Positions 32,350 through 41,256 of a stretch of DNA of 43,004 bases are shown here, in pieces. Both the position numbers and the translations under genes were made by a program. The DNA is from an uncultured Bacteroidales bacterium (lineage in GTDB: Bacteria > Bacteroidota > Bacteroidia > Bacteroidales > Paludibacteraceae). Each line of letters begins with the position of its first letter. Position 1 is the first letter of the stretch. The notes beneath the pieces are model-generated. The model was not told the origin of the DNA, did not search any database, and worked only from the letters and a program-made list of their open reading frames with translations. The stretch lies in contig CAMIZG010000014.1 of assembly GCA_946403215.1 (NCBI GenBank), positions 1 to 43,004 of the forward strand, in the 5' to 3' direction.

Positions 32350-34227
32350 ATGACTGATTTCGAATACGATATTATTGTTGTTGGTGCAGGTCACGCAGGC
32401 TGCGAGGCGGCCTCGGCCGCTGCACGGCTGGGTAGCCGCACACTGCTCATCACAATGGATATGAATACCATTGGGCAGATGAGTTGTAACCCTGCTGTGG
32501 GAGGAATAGCTAAGGGGCAGATTGTCAGGGAGATAGATGCACTCGGCGGACAAATGGGCATAGTTACTGACCGATCAGCCATACAATTCCGCATGCTCAA
32601 CAAGAGCAAAGGGGCAGCCATGTGGAGTCCGCGCAGCCAGAGCGACAGGAAACAGTTCATACAGCAGTGGATCAAGACTCTTTCCACAACCGACAACCTG
32701 CATATATGGCAAGACGAAGTTGTGCGACTACTGATTGATAGACAATGCATTACGGGTGTCTGCACTCGTCTTGGGGTAGAGTTCAAGTCCCGAGCGGTCA
32801 TTCTCACTAACGGCACCTTTCTATCCGGGCTGCTGCACTTCGGGCGCACACAGATTCCGGGAGGACGCATAGCCGAAAAGGCAAGTATCGGCATCACCGA
32901 ACAACTGGTTGGTTTAGGATTTACTTCCCGCCGCATGAAAACCGGCACTCCCGCCCGATTGGACAAGCGAAGTATCGATTTCTCCGTGATGCAAGAGCAG
33001 CAGGGTGATGCTACAGAGGAGAAATTCAGCTACCTGCCTGAGGTACATCGCAGCCTCAAGCAGATGAGTTGCTTCATCACCTACACCAATCCCAATACAC
33101 ACGGGATACTTCGCCGGGGATTAGGCGATTCGCCACTGTACAATGGCCAGATACAGAGCATCGGACCGCGCTATTGTCCGAGCATAGAAACGAAGATCGT
33201 AACCTTTGCCGACAAAGACCAGCACCAGATATTTCTTGAACCGGAAGGTGTGGACTCCAACGAGTACTACGTGAACGGTTTCAGTTCGTCTATGCCGTGG
33301 CAGATCCAACTTGAAGCACTACATTCAATCAAGGGTCTGGAGCACTGCGTGATGTACCGCCCGGGCTACGCCATCGAGTACGACTACTTTGATCCCACCC
33401 AGCTGCATGCGACACTGGAGACCAAGCTGATCGGCAACCTCTTCTTTGCCGGACAGATTAATGGCACGACAGGTTACGAGGAGGCAGCAGGCCAAGGCAT
33501 TGTTGCAGGCATCAATGCGCATCAGAATATAATCAACGGAAAGCCGTTTGTTCTGTCGCGTGACGAGAGTTATATCGGCGTACTCATCGATGATTTGACA
33601 CATAAGGGCGTTGACGAACCGTACCGCATGTTTACATCGCGCGCTGAATATCGTATTCTGCTCAGGCAGGATAACGCTGACGAGCGCCTGACCACACGTT
33701 CGTACGAATTGGGGCTGGCTGATGCCAAGCGCTACGGTCTCTTTGAATCCAAGCAGGAAGCCAAGCAGGTGTTGCTGTCTATCCTGGGGTCTACTCCAAG
33801 CACCACCCCCAGCGGTCGTGCACTGCTGGAGCAAAAGGGTTATTCGCCCACCTCAGCCCACGGATCGCTACGCGAAATGCTGTGCAGGCCATCCATCAGC
33901 CTGAGAGAAATCATAGCCATCACCCCGGAGCTGCAGCAAGCCGTAGCATCGTTTGCCGACCGCCGAGAGGAGATAATTGACAGCACCGAGATCGATGTAA
34001 AGTACAGCGGCTATATAGCTCGCGAGCGGATGGCGGCCGACAAGCTGCACCGGCTGGACGCCATCAGGATTCCTGCCGACTTCCGCTACAACGAACTGCA
34101 GTCTCTTTCCACAGAGGCCCGTCAGAAGCTTACGGCCATCCGGCCCAAGACAATTGGCGACGCTTCCCGTATTCCGGGAGTAAGCCCTAACGATATAAGC
34201 GTGCTGCTGGTGCTGATGGGTAGATAA
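32350..34227 (+). CDS. mnmG: tRNA U34 carboxymethylaminomethyl synthase subunit MnmG
   Basis: 625 residues. FAD enzyme which with MnmE modifies wobble uridine 34. Seen: FAD site VVGAGHAGCEAASAAARLG, NPAVGGIAKGQIVREIDALGG, RGPAxxx-like MWSPRSQSDRKQF, GLxxGRMKTGTPARL (FTSRRMKTGTPARLDKRS), GQINGTTGYEEAAGQG, and FTSRAEYRILLRQDNADERLT. C-terminal helical domain ends VLLVLMGR. Commonly located near oriC (gidA); here a parS site follows it. Confidence 0.97.
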   Translation: MTDFEYDIIVVGAGHAGCEAASAAARLGSRTLLITMDMNTIGQMSCNPAVGGIAKGQIVREIDALGGQMGIVTDRSAIQFRMLNKSKGAAMWSPRSQSDRKQFIQQWIKTLSTTDNLHIWQDEVVRLLIDRQCITGVCTRLGVEFKSRAVILTNGTFLSGLLHFGRTQIPGGRIAEKASIGITEQLVGLGFTSRRMKTGTPARLDKRSIDFSVMQEQQGDATEEKFSYLPEVHRSLKQMSCFITYTNPNTHGILRRGLGDSPLYNGQIQSIGPRYCPSIETKIVTFADKDQHQIFLEPEGVDSNEYYVNGFSSSMPWQIQLEALHSIKGLEHCVMYRPGYAIEYDYFDPTQLHATLETKLIGNLFFAGQINGTTGYEEAAGQGIVAGINAHQNIINGKPFVLSRDESYIGVLIDDLTHKGVDEPYRMFTSRAEYRILLRQDNADERLTTRSYELGLADAKRYGLFESKQEAKQVLLSILGSTPSTTPSGRALLEQKGYSPTSAHGSLREMLCRPSISLREIIAITPELQQAVASFADRREEIIDSTEIDVKYSGYIARERMAADKLHRLDAIRIPADFRYNELQSLSTEARQKLTAIRPKTIGDASRIPGVSPNDISVLLVLMGR

Positions 34228-34270
34228 GCAATTAACAGTCAAGTACGGCGGCGAATGAACGGAGCCCAAT

Positions 34271-34286
34271 TGTTTCACGTGGAACA
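34271..34286. other. parS centromere site (ParB-binding)
   Basis: TGTTTCACGTGGAACA is exactly the reverse complement of the Bacillus parS sequence TGTTCCACGTGAAACA and fits the general consensus TGTTnCACGTGnAACA. It lies between mnmG and apt. No other copy was found in the window, and parA/parB are not here. Confidence 0.85.
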
Positions 34287-34320
34287 CAATGTCAATATAG
34301 AATATAAAAATCAAACAAAT

Positions 34321-34866
34321 ATGACAATCGAACAGTTGAAAAAGGACGTACGCAACGTACCTGATTTCCCGAAAAAGGGAATTCAATTCAAGGACATTAC
34401 AACCATCATCGACAATGCTGAGGAGCTGTGCTTTATGCGCGACGAACTGGTCAAGATGTACCGTGGCAAAGGTATCACGAAGGTGGTGGGAATTGAGAGC
34501 CGCGGATTTATTTTGGCTCCGGCAATTGCCATGGAATTGGGTGCAGGGTTTGTACCTATTCGCAAGCACAACAAGCTACCGGCTGAAACGATTCAGGCAA
34601 GTTACAAGAAAGAGTACGGACTGGATATCATACAGATCCATAAAGATGCACTTTCGCCCGACGACGTTGTGCTTATCCATGACGATATACTGGCTACAGG
34701 CGGTTCGATGGAAGCAGCTATAGAGTTGGTACGTAAACTTGGGGTCAAGAAGTTGTACGTCAACTGCCTCATTGAGTTGGAAGGATTGGACGGTCGTGCA
34801 TATTTGAAGAAGATAGAACCTGACGTAGAGGTGGATTGCCTGATGGGCATAGAGGTGGATGAATAA
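34321..34866 (+). CDS. apt: Adenine phosphoribosyltransferase
   Basis: 181 residues from ATG 34321 (MTIEQLKKDVRNVPDFPKKGI); a start at 34255 would translate through the parS site and is rejected. Salvages adenine to AMP with PRPP. Seen: PDFPKKGIQFKDITT, GIESRGFILAPAIAMELGAGFVPIRK and the PRPP loop VLIHDDILATGGS (~118-130). No own TAnnTTTG element was found upstream, so it is probably transcribed with mnmG. Confidence 0.96.
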   Translation: MTIEQLKKDVRNVPDFPKKGIQFKDITTIIDNAEELCFMRDELVKMYRGKGITKVVGIESRGFILAPAIAMELGAGFVPIRKHNKLPAETIQASYKKEYGLDIIQIHKDALSPDDVVLIHDDILATGGSMEAAIELVRKLGVKKLYVNCLIELEGLDGRAYLKKIEPDVEVDCLMGIEVDE

Positions 34867-34914
34867 TCCTTTATCCCGAGCATCCGGGAATAGGATCTAT
34901 TCCGATTAAGGATG
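34866..34914 (+). promoter_or_regulatory. Foldable intercistronic segment before uvrC
   Basis: Two mutually exclusive stems share bases: TCCCG (34874-34878)/CGGGA (34885-34889) and GGAATAG (34887-34893)/CTATTCC (34897-34903). An outer stem ATCCTT (34866-34871)/AAGGAT (34908-34913) covers the first two bases of the uvrC start codon. Confidence 0.4.
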
Positions 34915-36732
34915 AGTGCCAAAAGCCAACATATAAGCTCGCTGCTGCAACGCATACCGGAGCAGCCGGGAGTATATCAGTACCTTGATAAAGAAGGTAC
35001 TGTCATTTATGTGGGTAAAGCCAAGAATCTGAAACGCCGCGTAAGCAGCTATTTTATCAAAGATCAGTCATCGCTCAAAACGCGGCAACTGGTATCACAC
35101 ATAGCAGACATCAAGTACGTGGTCGTCGGCAGTGAGCAAGATGCCTTCCTGCTGGAGAACAACCTGATCAAGCAGTACCAGCCACGCTATAATATTCTGC
35201 TGAAAGACGGCAAGAGTTACCCGTATATCTGCATCACCAAAGAGGTTTTTCCGCGCATCTTCAAGACGCGTCAGAAAGACAAGCGTGGGGGGGAGTACTT
35301 CGGCCCGTACAGTTTTACCAACGCCGCCGACACGGTACTGGAACTGATACACAAGCTCTACCCTATTCGCACGTGCAATACGCCCATGAACAGAGAGGGT
35401 GTAGAGAAAAACAAATACAAAGTCTGCCTCAAATATCACATCAAGAAGTGCTGTGGTATATGCGAACTACGCGTGCCGATAGAGCAATATAACGAATATA
35501 TTCAATCGGCTAAAAAGATTATACGTGGCGATGCGCATGAGATCAGCAAACAGCTGATTGAGCAGATGCAGCAACAGTCAGAGCAGATGCGCTATGAAGA
35601 AGCGGAACGCGTCAAGCAACAGTACCTGCTCGTGGAGAAGTTCCGATCAAAGACGGTAGTTACCAACACATCGATAAACGACCTGGATGTATTTGGCTAC
35701 GACGAGCAGGACGAACAGGTATATATCAGTATCCTACACATACACAACGGCAGCATAGTACAGGGGCGTACATTGGAATGCAAGCGGAAGTTGGACGAGA
35801 GCCGTGAGCAATTACTGGCTTATGGAATAACGGCACTGCGAGAGCTGTTGGGAACAGATACCAAAGAGATATTAGTCCCCTTCATGCCCGAATATGTCGG
35901 TGAGGACATACGCATCAATATAGCCACAGGGGGTGACAGGAAAAAGTTACTGGATCTGGCGGCGCAAAACGTGCGGCAATACAAAGCCGACCGATTGAAG
36001 CAAGCAGACAAACTTAATCCGGATCAACGGGCAATTCGCATACTAACCGAACTACAGAAGACACTGGGTTTGCCGATGCTACCGATGAGCATAGACGCAT
36101 TCGACAACTCAAGCATACAGGGGTCAAGCGCTGTTTCGGCGTGTGTGGTATTCAAAAAGGCTAAACCAAGCAAATCGGACTACAAGCGATTTGAGATAAA
36201 AGAGGTGGTTGGTCAAGATGACTACGCAACAATGCGAGAGGTGGTAAGAAGACGGTATCAACGGATGATTGACAATGAAGAGGAACTGCCTAACCTGATC
36301 ATTGCTGACGGGGGCATCGGGCAAATGCATGCAATACGCGAAGCGGTGGAAGACCAACTGGGACTACATATACCTATAGCCGGACTGAAGAAAGATGATA
36401 AGCATCGCACCCAAACCCTACTCTATGGGTTTCCTCCGATGGAGTTCGGACTACCTGTCACGAGTGAGATGTTCCGACTGCTGACAAACATACAGGATGA
36501 AGTGCACCGGTTTGCCATCACGTACCACAAAAAGAAGCGCAGCAAGCTGCAAACGCATAGCGAACTTGATGATATTCAGGGAGTTGGCTCAGTTACGAAG
36601 CAGAAGATACTCCAACACTTCGGGTCAGTAAAGCGTGCTGGTTTAGCAGAAAAGAGCGAATGGATAGAATTACTCGGAACAAGCAGAGGTTCAATGCTTT
36701 ATGAGTATTTTCAGTCAAAAATAACGCGCTGA
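34912..36732 (+). CDS. uvrC: Excinuclease ABC subunit C
   Basis: 606 residues. Makes both incisions in nucleotide excision repair. Domains in order: GIY-YIG nuclease (~10-95, PGVYQYLDKEGTVIYVGKAKNLKRRVSSYF), cysteine-containing linker (CLKYHIKKCCGICE), UVR motif (~205-240), RNase H-like endonuclease with IDAFDNSSIQGSSAV and LIIADGGIGQM, and C-terminal HhH pair (LDDIQGVGSVTKQKILQHFGSVKRA). Full family length. Expression joins the topA-mnmG-apt unit. Confidence 0.97.
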   Translation: MSAKSQHISSLLQRIPEQPGVYQYLDKEGTVIYVGKAKNLKRRVSSYFIKDQSSLKTRQLVSHIADIKYVVVGSEQDAFLLENNLIKQYQPRYNILLKDGKSYPYICITKEVFPRIFKTRQKDKRGGEYFGPYSFTNAADTVLELIHKLYPIRTCNTPMNREGVEKNKYKVCLKYHIKKCCGICELRVPIEQYNEYIQSAKKIIRGDAHEISKQLIEQMQQQSEQMRYEEAERVKQQYLLVEKFRSKTVVTNTSINDLDVFGYDEQDEQVYISILHIHNGSIVQGRTLECKRKLDESREQLLAYGITALRELLGTDTKEILVPFMPEYVGEDIRINIATGGDRKKLLDLAAQNVRQYKADRLKQADKLNPDQRAIRILTELQKTLGLPMLPMSIDAFDNSSIQGSSAVSACVVFKKAKPSKSDYKRFEIKEVVGQDDYATMREVVRRRYQRMIDNEEELPNLIIADGGIGQMHAIREAVEDQLGLHIPIAGLKKDDKHRTQTLLYGFPPMEFGLPVTSEMFRLLTNIQDEVHRFAITYHKKKRSKLQTHSELDDIQGVGSVTKQKILQHFGSVKRAGLAEKSEWIELLGTSRGSMLYEYFQSKITR

Positions 36733-36754
36733 GAATTGCGTGGAGAGCAAGAAT

Positions 36755-37210
36755 ATGAGCACTTATACAATCAAAAAAGACGAAAAATCGGATCTTATCC
36801 TACTCAATGAGCAAGGTGAGAAGGTTAGTGCGTTGGATATACTGCGTCAGACTGATCCGCACCGGGTTTATGCCTTCAAGGGTCAGATGGGTGCGGGCAA
36901 GACCACATTCATCAAGCAGCTGTGTGAAGAAATGGGTTCAGCCGATGTAGTGAACAGTCCTACGTTTGCCATTGTGAATGTATATGACGTTGAGAGACCT
37001 TATCGGGGTGAGGTGTATCATTTCGACTGCTACCGGCTGAAGGATATACGCGAAGCGATGGATTTTGGGGCAGAGGAATATCTGTACTCGGGTAACTACT
37101 GCTTCATCGAATGGCCGGATAGGATAGAACAACTATTGCCGGAAGATACCATATACATACATATTTCTCCCCGGGCTAACGGTGATCGGTTGCTAACCGT
37201 CAGCGACTGA
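36755..37210 (+). CDS. tsaE: tRNA t6A biosynthesis ATPase TsaE
   Basis: 151 residues from ATG 36755; GTG 36740 is an in-frame alternative. Works with TsaB, TsaD and TsaC to make t6A37. Seen: Walker A FKGQMGAGKTTFIKQL, VNSPTFAIVNVY, VYHFDCYRLKD, and the FIEWPDRIEQLLP motif. Starts 22 bp after uvrC; last gene of the + unit, convergent with the nuclease-barrel gene 31 bp away and with no obvious terminator. Confidence 0.95.
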   Translation: MSTYTIKKDEKSDLILLNEQGEKVSALDILRQTDPHRVYAFKGQMGAGKTTFIKQLCEEMGSADVVNSPTFAIVNVYDVERPYRGEVYHFDCYRLKDIREAMDFGAEEYLYSGNYCFIEWPDRIEQLLPEDTIYIHISPRANGDRLLTVSD

Positions 37211-37241
37211 CACTCCCCTACTCTATTCCCCTAATACATAC

Positions 37242-39992
37242 TTACAGATGCGCCCTGAGCATGACGTGAATATCCGTCTTGGTTACAGGGCGCGATTTGA
37301 GTGCAGCCCACTGCGGATGGTACACCGTCTCGCTGACGCGCATGTACAGCGACAACTGCTTGGACAGCTTATAGCGCATATTCAGATACCATCGTCCTCC
37401 ACGACCATAGGTGGCCGGTATACTAAAAGCATAGAGTACATCGTTTTCGTAGGAATATATCCTATTTACCCATTGCTGCACATCAAATCCTTGCAGCCGC
37501 AGCTGAAAGACCATAGGTATCATTTTGAGGTGATACTCAATATCTTGCATCACACTGACGCCATAACTGAGCGGCGCGCTGTTGTCGGTGTAATTGACTA
37601 ACGATGCATCAGCACGCGTGCGAAAGCGCCAGTTGGCCAATGTATAGGTGAACTCTGTCCGAGCACGATAGGTATCCTCCGATCCTTTGCGGCGACTACG
37701 GAGCCGGAGCATCAGGTTGTAACACGAGCGTATATACTCCGCTTGAGCCAATACATCATAGCCAAATGTTCCTGATTGGCGGATACCATATTTGGGGCCA
37801 TGGAAGTGAAACACATCACCATAGGCAGATAGCCGCCAGTGACTAAATCCTTTGTACTCGATACCAAGATAGCCACCCTGCTCATCGCCTAACCGCGAAC
37901 TCTCGCTGAACGCATAACCAAATCGGTTGTCGAACGTGGGGGAGTAGTAACGGTATAGTGCCATCAGTCCCAGATCGGAGAGCGGGGTGAGTCGCACCCC
38001 AGCTATGCATCCATATCCCCAGGTGCTGTTCTGTGCGGCCGCTACCTCGGCGAACAGTTGCAGCCAGCGCCACGAGTACTTCAGATCGGCACCTGCTACA
38101 CACTGGTTCACACCGCGAAAATACGCGGCATTGTAGTAGGTATTACGCACCGGCAAAGAGTCGGAATAGAAGTGCTCCATCATCGTTACGCCTACATGCA
38201 GGTTCTTGAAATTAAGGCTCACGTTAGCACCGACAGCTTGATGCCACACCTTGTTTTTATCCACCGAGTACCATCCGCTGACCTCTGTATGCTTGCCGGC
38301 TGTAACGGTCGCCCCTACCCCTTGATATCGTTCGCTGCCGGCCGAGGACACCTTGCTTAGTCCCTGGCGGTCATGACCGATCTGCATCACACGGCTGCTC
38401 TTGCCCGTATGGAAGAAATGATTAGTGACTAATCCCTGCCCGAAGCGCGCTTGATAACAGCCGCCTACGAACCGTTTGAGCCGACCTATATTGCTCAGCT
38501 GCACGTAGCCTCCGTACTGCATATCCTGCCATCCGCCGGCAGCCGGACGGCGGATTGTCACGCCTGCAGCTACCTTATCACGGAACTGATAGCCGTACTT
38601 GGCTTGGATATATACGGGATCTGTGCCGGTGAATGCCTCTATATTCCGCACATCTGTTCTTAGACTTATATCGTGCCTGCCATACGTAGCAAGGTCGCGC
38701 CAGTAGAACGGCGAAGGTTGCTGCTCACCCACACGCACAAAGGGCAATAGGTTGCGTATCTCATAGTCCTTGAGGCCACTTACGAGCTGAAGTTCATACA
38801 GGCTGTTATATGGCAAGTCACGCGCCTTCAGCAGGATAGCCGTGATCTGTTTCTCGCTCAGGAACGGCAACTCTGACAGTCCTTCATAGTCATCGGCATT
38901 GAGCGATACAGGCTGTTGCACACGGGCGAGCAGGTCCTCTGCCAGGGTCTCAAAATCTTGTTCTGCGCCCTCAATGGCATCTTCCGTTACTTGCGAATAA
39001 ATATCCTCAATGATGCTTGCCAGCGGCTGACCGGTCATTATTGTTGTCGTTTCACCGGGAAGATCAAGCACAATAGGCAGGTGGTCGGAGTAGCCGTCGC
39101 GCTGGTACTGATAGCCGTTGTAGGTTCGATAAGGTTTGTAACCGGTGTAACTCTCATCGTCGGTAAGTAGCCATGGCGCATCGTAGATGCTTGCCAGCGC
39201 AGTGTCAGCCAGAGCGGCAGATACGTAGAACTGATCTATACAACTCCAAGCGCCTTGGTACTTGTATGTACCCAGGCCTTGCGCCTCTTTCTGTAGCATT
39301 AGGTTGTACAAGTGGGGAAGATCCTGCTGCGGAGCACTGTTCATATCGCCCATAACCACTATCTTTGCATGCGGACGAAGGATGAGCAAGCTGTCAGTAT
39401 GCGCAGTTATGATCTGTTTGGCACGCATGCGCAACCCTTCACGCGAAGCACCTCCCAACTGGCTGGGCAGATGGCAGACGAACACATGCAAAGTGTCGCC
39501 ATCGGTCATCGTGCCGGATGCATAGAGTATATCGCGCGTGGGGCGTTCGCCTGAGTGAACAGGCACAGGTATCACGTACGCTTCATGCAGGCTGAACAGA
39601 TCCGGGCGATAGAGCATAGCCACGTCTATGCCTCGCGTGTCGGGACTGTCATAATGTACATAGGAGTAGGGCAGGCTGCGCAAGTTCTGCGAGCATAGAT
39701 CGCGGATACATTGCTCGTTTTCCACTTCACACAATCCGACTATGGCCACACCTTCCCATCCGCCGATGTTAGCAATCGTCCGGGCAATATGTTCACGCTT
39801 CATATAGTAGCGTGCCGGCGTCCAGTGGCGCAATCCTTCCGCAGTATATTCGCTGTCATCGTGAACACTATCAGCCTCGCAATCAAACAGATTTTCAACA
39901 TTATACGACGCTATACGGAAGCCATATACTGGCATCAGCACCGACAGCAACAATAGTATATAGCTTGCGCGTCTAATCACGATACTACTCAT
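37242..39992 (-). CDS. Secreted EEP nuclease - HhH - outer-membrane barrel fusion
   Basis: 916 residues. Signal peptide 1-24 (cleavage VYG-F). Residues 25-312 are an endonuclease/exonuclease/phosphatase domain with every catalytic element: Asn31 (ASYNVENLF), Glu89 (GLCEVEN), HLPSQLGG, Asp216/Asn218 (GDMNSAP), Asp253, and Ser302-Asp303-His304. Residues 320-360 are an acidic helical linker. Residues 364-419 (LNADDYEGLSELPFLSEKQ...LYELQLVSGL...IRNLLPFV) are a ComEA-like helix-hairpin-helix module. Residues ~430-916 are alternating-strand beta sequence (RFGQGLVTNHFF, SYGVSVMQDIEYHLK, WYLNMRYKLSKQLSLYMRVSE) ending HVMLRAHL, an outer-membrane barrel. Related Bacteroidetes proteins usually occur as separate nuclease and HhH-barrel chains. 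Starts two bases after sufS. Role unknown; see findings. Confidence 0.85.
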   Translation of the reverse strand: MSSIVIRRASYILLLLSVLMPVYGFRIASYNVENLFDCEADSVHDDSEYTAEGLRHWTPARYYMKREHIARTIANIGGWEGVAIVGLCEVENEQCIRDLCSQNLRSLPYSYVHYDSPDTRGIDVAMLYRPDLFSLHEAYVIPVPVHSGERPTRDILYASGTMTDGDTLHVFVCHLPSQLGGASREGLRMRAKQIITAHTDSLLILRPHAKIVVMGDMNSAPQQDLPHLYNLMLQKEAQGLGTYKYQGAWSCIDQFYVSAALADTALASIYDAPWLLTDDESYTGYKPYRTYNGYQYQRDGYSDHLPIVLDLPGETTTIMTGQPLASIIEDIYSQVTEDAIEGAEQDFETLAEDLLARVQQPVSLNADDYEGLSELPFLSEKQITAILLKARDLPYNSLYELQLVSGLKDYEIRNLLPFVRVGEQQPSPFYWRDLATYGRHDISLRTDVRNIEAFTGTDPVYIQAKYGYQFRDKVAAGVTIRRPAAGGWQDMQYGGYVQLSNIGRLKRFVGGCYQARFGQGLVTNHFFHTGKSSRVMQIGHDRQGLSKVSSAGSERYQGVGATVTAGKHTEVSGWYSVDKNKVWHQAVGANVSLNFKNLHVGVTMMEHFYSDSLPVRNTYYNAAYFRGVNQCVAGADLKYSWRWLQLFAEVAAAQNSTWGYGCIAGVRLTPLSDLGLMALYRYYSPTFDNRFGYAFSESSRLGDEQGGYLGIEYKGFSHWRLSAYGDVFHFHGPKYGIRQSGTFGYDVLAQAEYIRSCYNLMLRLRSRRKGSEDTYRARTEFTYTLANWRFRTRADASLVNYTDNSAPLSYGVSVMQDIEYHLKMIPMVFQLRLQGFDVQQWVNRIYSYENDVLYAFSIPATYGRGGRWYLNMRYKLSKQLSLYMRVSETVYHPQWAALKSRPVTKTDIHVMLRAHL

Positions 39993-39994
39993 TG

Positions 39995-41212
39995 CTACAA
40001 CAGGATATCCAGGCTGCGGCGGAGGGCAGTGATGAAGCGGTCAACTTCGTCGCGGGTGTTGTAGAGAGCGAAAGAGACGCGGACGGTGCCGGGGATTTGC
40101 AGGGTGGTCATCAGTGGTTCGGCGCAGTGGTGGCCAATGCGGACAGCTACACCTTGCTGGTCAAGAAGTGCGCCCAGATCAAAAGGATGGATGAGTTTGC
40201 CGGCTCCATCATAGATATTAAATGACAACACACCGGCTTTGGGTTGTCCGGCTGCATAGATACGGATGCCTGCTATCTGCTGCAATTGCTGCTCGGCATA
40301 AGCGGTTAACTCTTGCTCATGGGCAGCGATGGACGCTATATTGCACGACTGCATGTATCGCGCGGCAACACTCCAGGCGTAAGAGCCTACATAATCAGGC
40401 GTGCCGGCTTCAAAGCGATAGGGTAGTTCGTTGTAGGTGGTGCCTTGCCAGGATACGTGCTGGATCATCTCACCGCCGCCTTGGTAGGGCGGCAGTTGGT
40501 TGAGCCATTGCTCCTTGCCATAGAGCAGGCCGATGCCCGTAGGGGCGTACATCTTATGGGCAGAGCAGACGAAGAAGTCGCAATCGAGTGCCCGGACATC
40601 CACCGGCAGATGGGGAGCGGATTGTGCGCCATCGATGCAGACAGGCACTCCATGTGCATGGGCGATGCGGATGATTTCCTCCACCGGATTGATGATGCCC
40701 AGCACATTGCTCACATGCGCCACGCTGACAAGCTTGGTGCGCGGATTAAGAAGCTGGCTGAACGCCTCAAGATCAAGCTTCAAATCATCGCGCAACGGAA
40801 TGACTTTTAGTACGGCTTGCTTGCGCTGGCAGAGCATCTGCCAGGGAACTATATTTGAGTGGTGCTCCAAGGCAGAGACGATGATCTCGTCGCCCTCGCG
40901 GATAAACGCCTCGCCAAAGCAGAAAGCGAGCATGTTCAGTCCTTCGGTCGTACCGCGCGTGAAGAGTACTTCGCGGCTGCTGTTGGCACCGATGAACTGA
41001 GCGAGTAGGGTACGCGCCTCTTCATGTTTGGCGGTAGCCACTTGGCTCAGATGATGCGTGCCTCGGTGGATATTCGCGTTCCAAGTGCTATAGGCCTCGG
41101 TGATAGCATCGAGCACACACAGGGGTTTCTGTGAGGTAGCAGCGTTATCCAAGTACACCAGCGGTTTGCCGTGCACCTGTTGCGTTAATATGGGAAAATC
41201 CTCTCTATGCAT
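39995..41212 (-). CDS. sufS: Cysteine desulfurase SufS
   Basis: 405 residues. PLP enzyme that supplies persulfide sulfur for Fe-S assembly. Seen: YLDNAATSQKP, NANIHRGTHHLS, FTRGTTEGLN, ALEHHSNIVPWQ, PLP Lys220 in CSAHKMYAPTGIG, and active Cys363 in RIGHHCAEPLM; length and Cys context are SufS type (group II). No sufBCD genes are within the window, so it is separated from the rest of the suf system. Transcribed with lolD and gldB upstream. Confidence 0.95.
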   Translation of the reverse strand: MHREDFPILTQQVHGKPLVYLDNAATSQKPLCVLDAITEAYSTWNANIHRGTHHLSQVATAKHEEARTLLAQFIGANSSREVLFTRGTTEGLNMLAFCFGEAFIREGDEIIVSALEHHSNIVPWQMLCQRKQAVLKVIPLRDDLKLDLEAFSQLLNPRTKLVSVAHVSNVLGIINPVEEIIRIAHAHGVPVCIDGAQSAPHLPVDVRALDCDFFVCSAHKMYAPTGIGLLYGKEQWLNQLPPYQGGGEMIQHVSWQGTTYNELPYRFEAGTPDYVGSYAWSVAARYMQSCNIASIAAHEQELTAYAEQQLQQIAGIRIYAAGQPKAGVLSFNIYDGAGKLIHPFDLGALLDQQGVAVRIGHHCAEPLMTTLQIPGTVRVSFALYNTRDEVDRFITALRRSLDILL

Positions 41213-41256
41213 AAATTCTTTCCGTATGTTCAGTTTATTCCGTACTCAATAATTAT

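Noticed and set aside
34255..34320. Longer apt start upstream of 34321
   Set aside because: It would code through the parS site and add 22 residues before the normal Apt N terminus.
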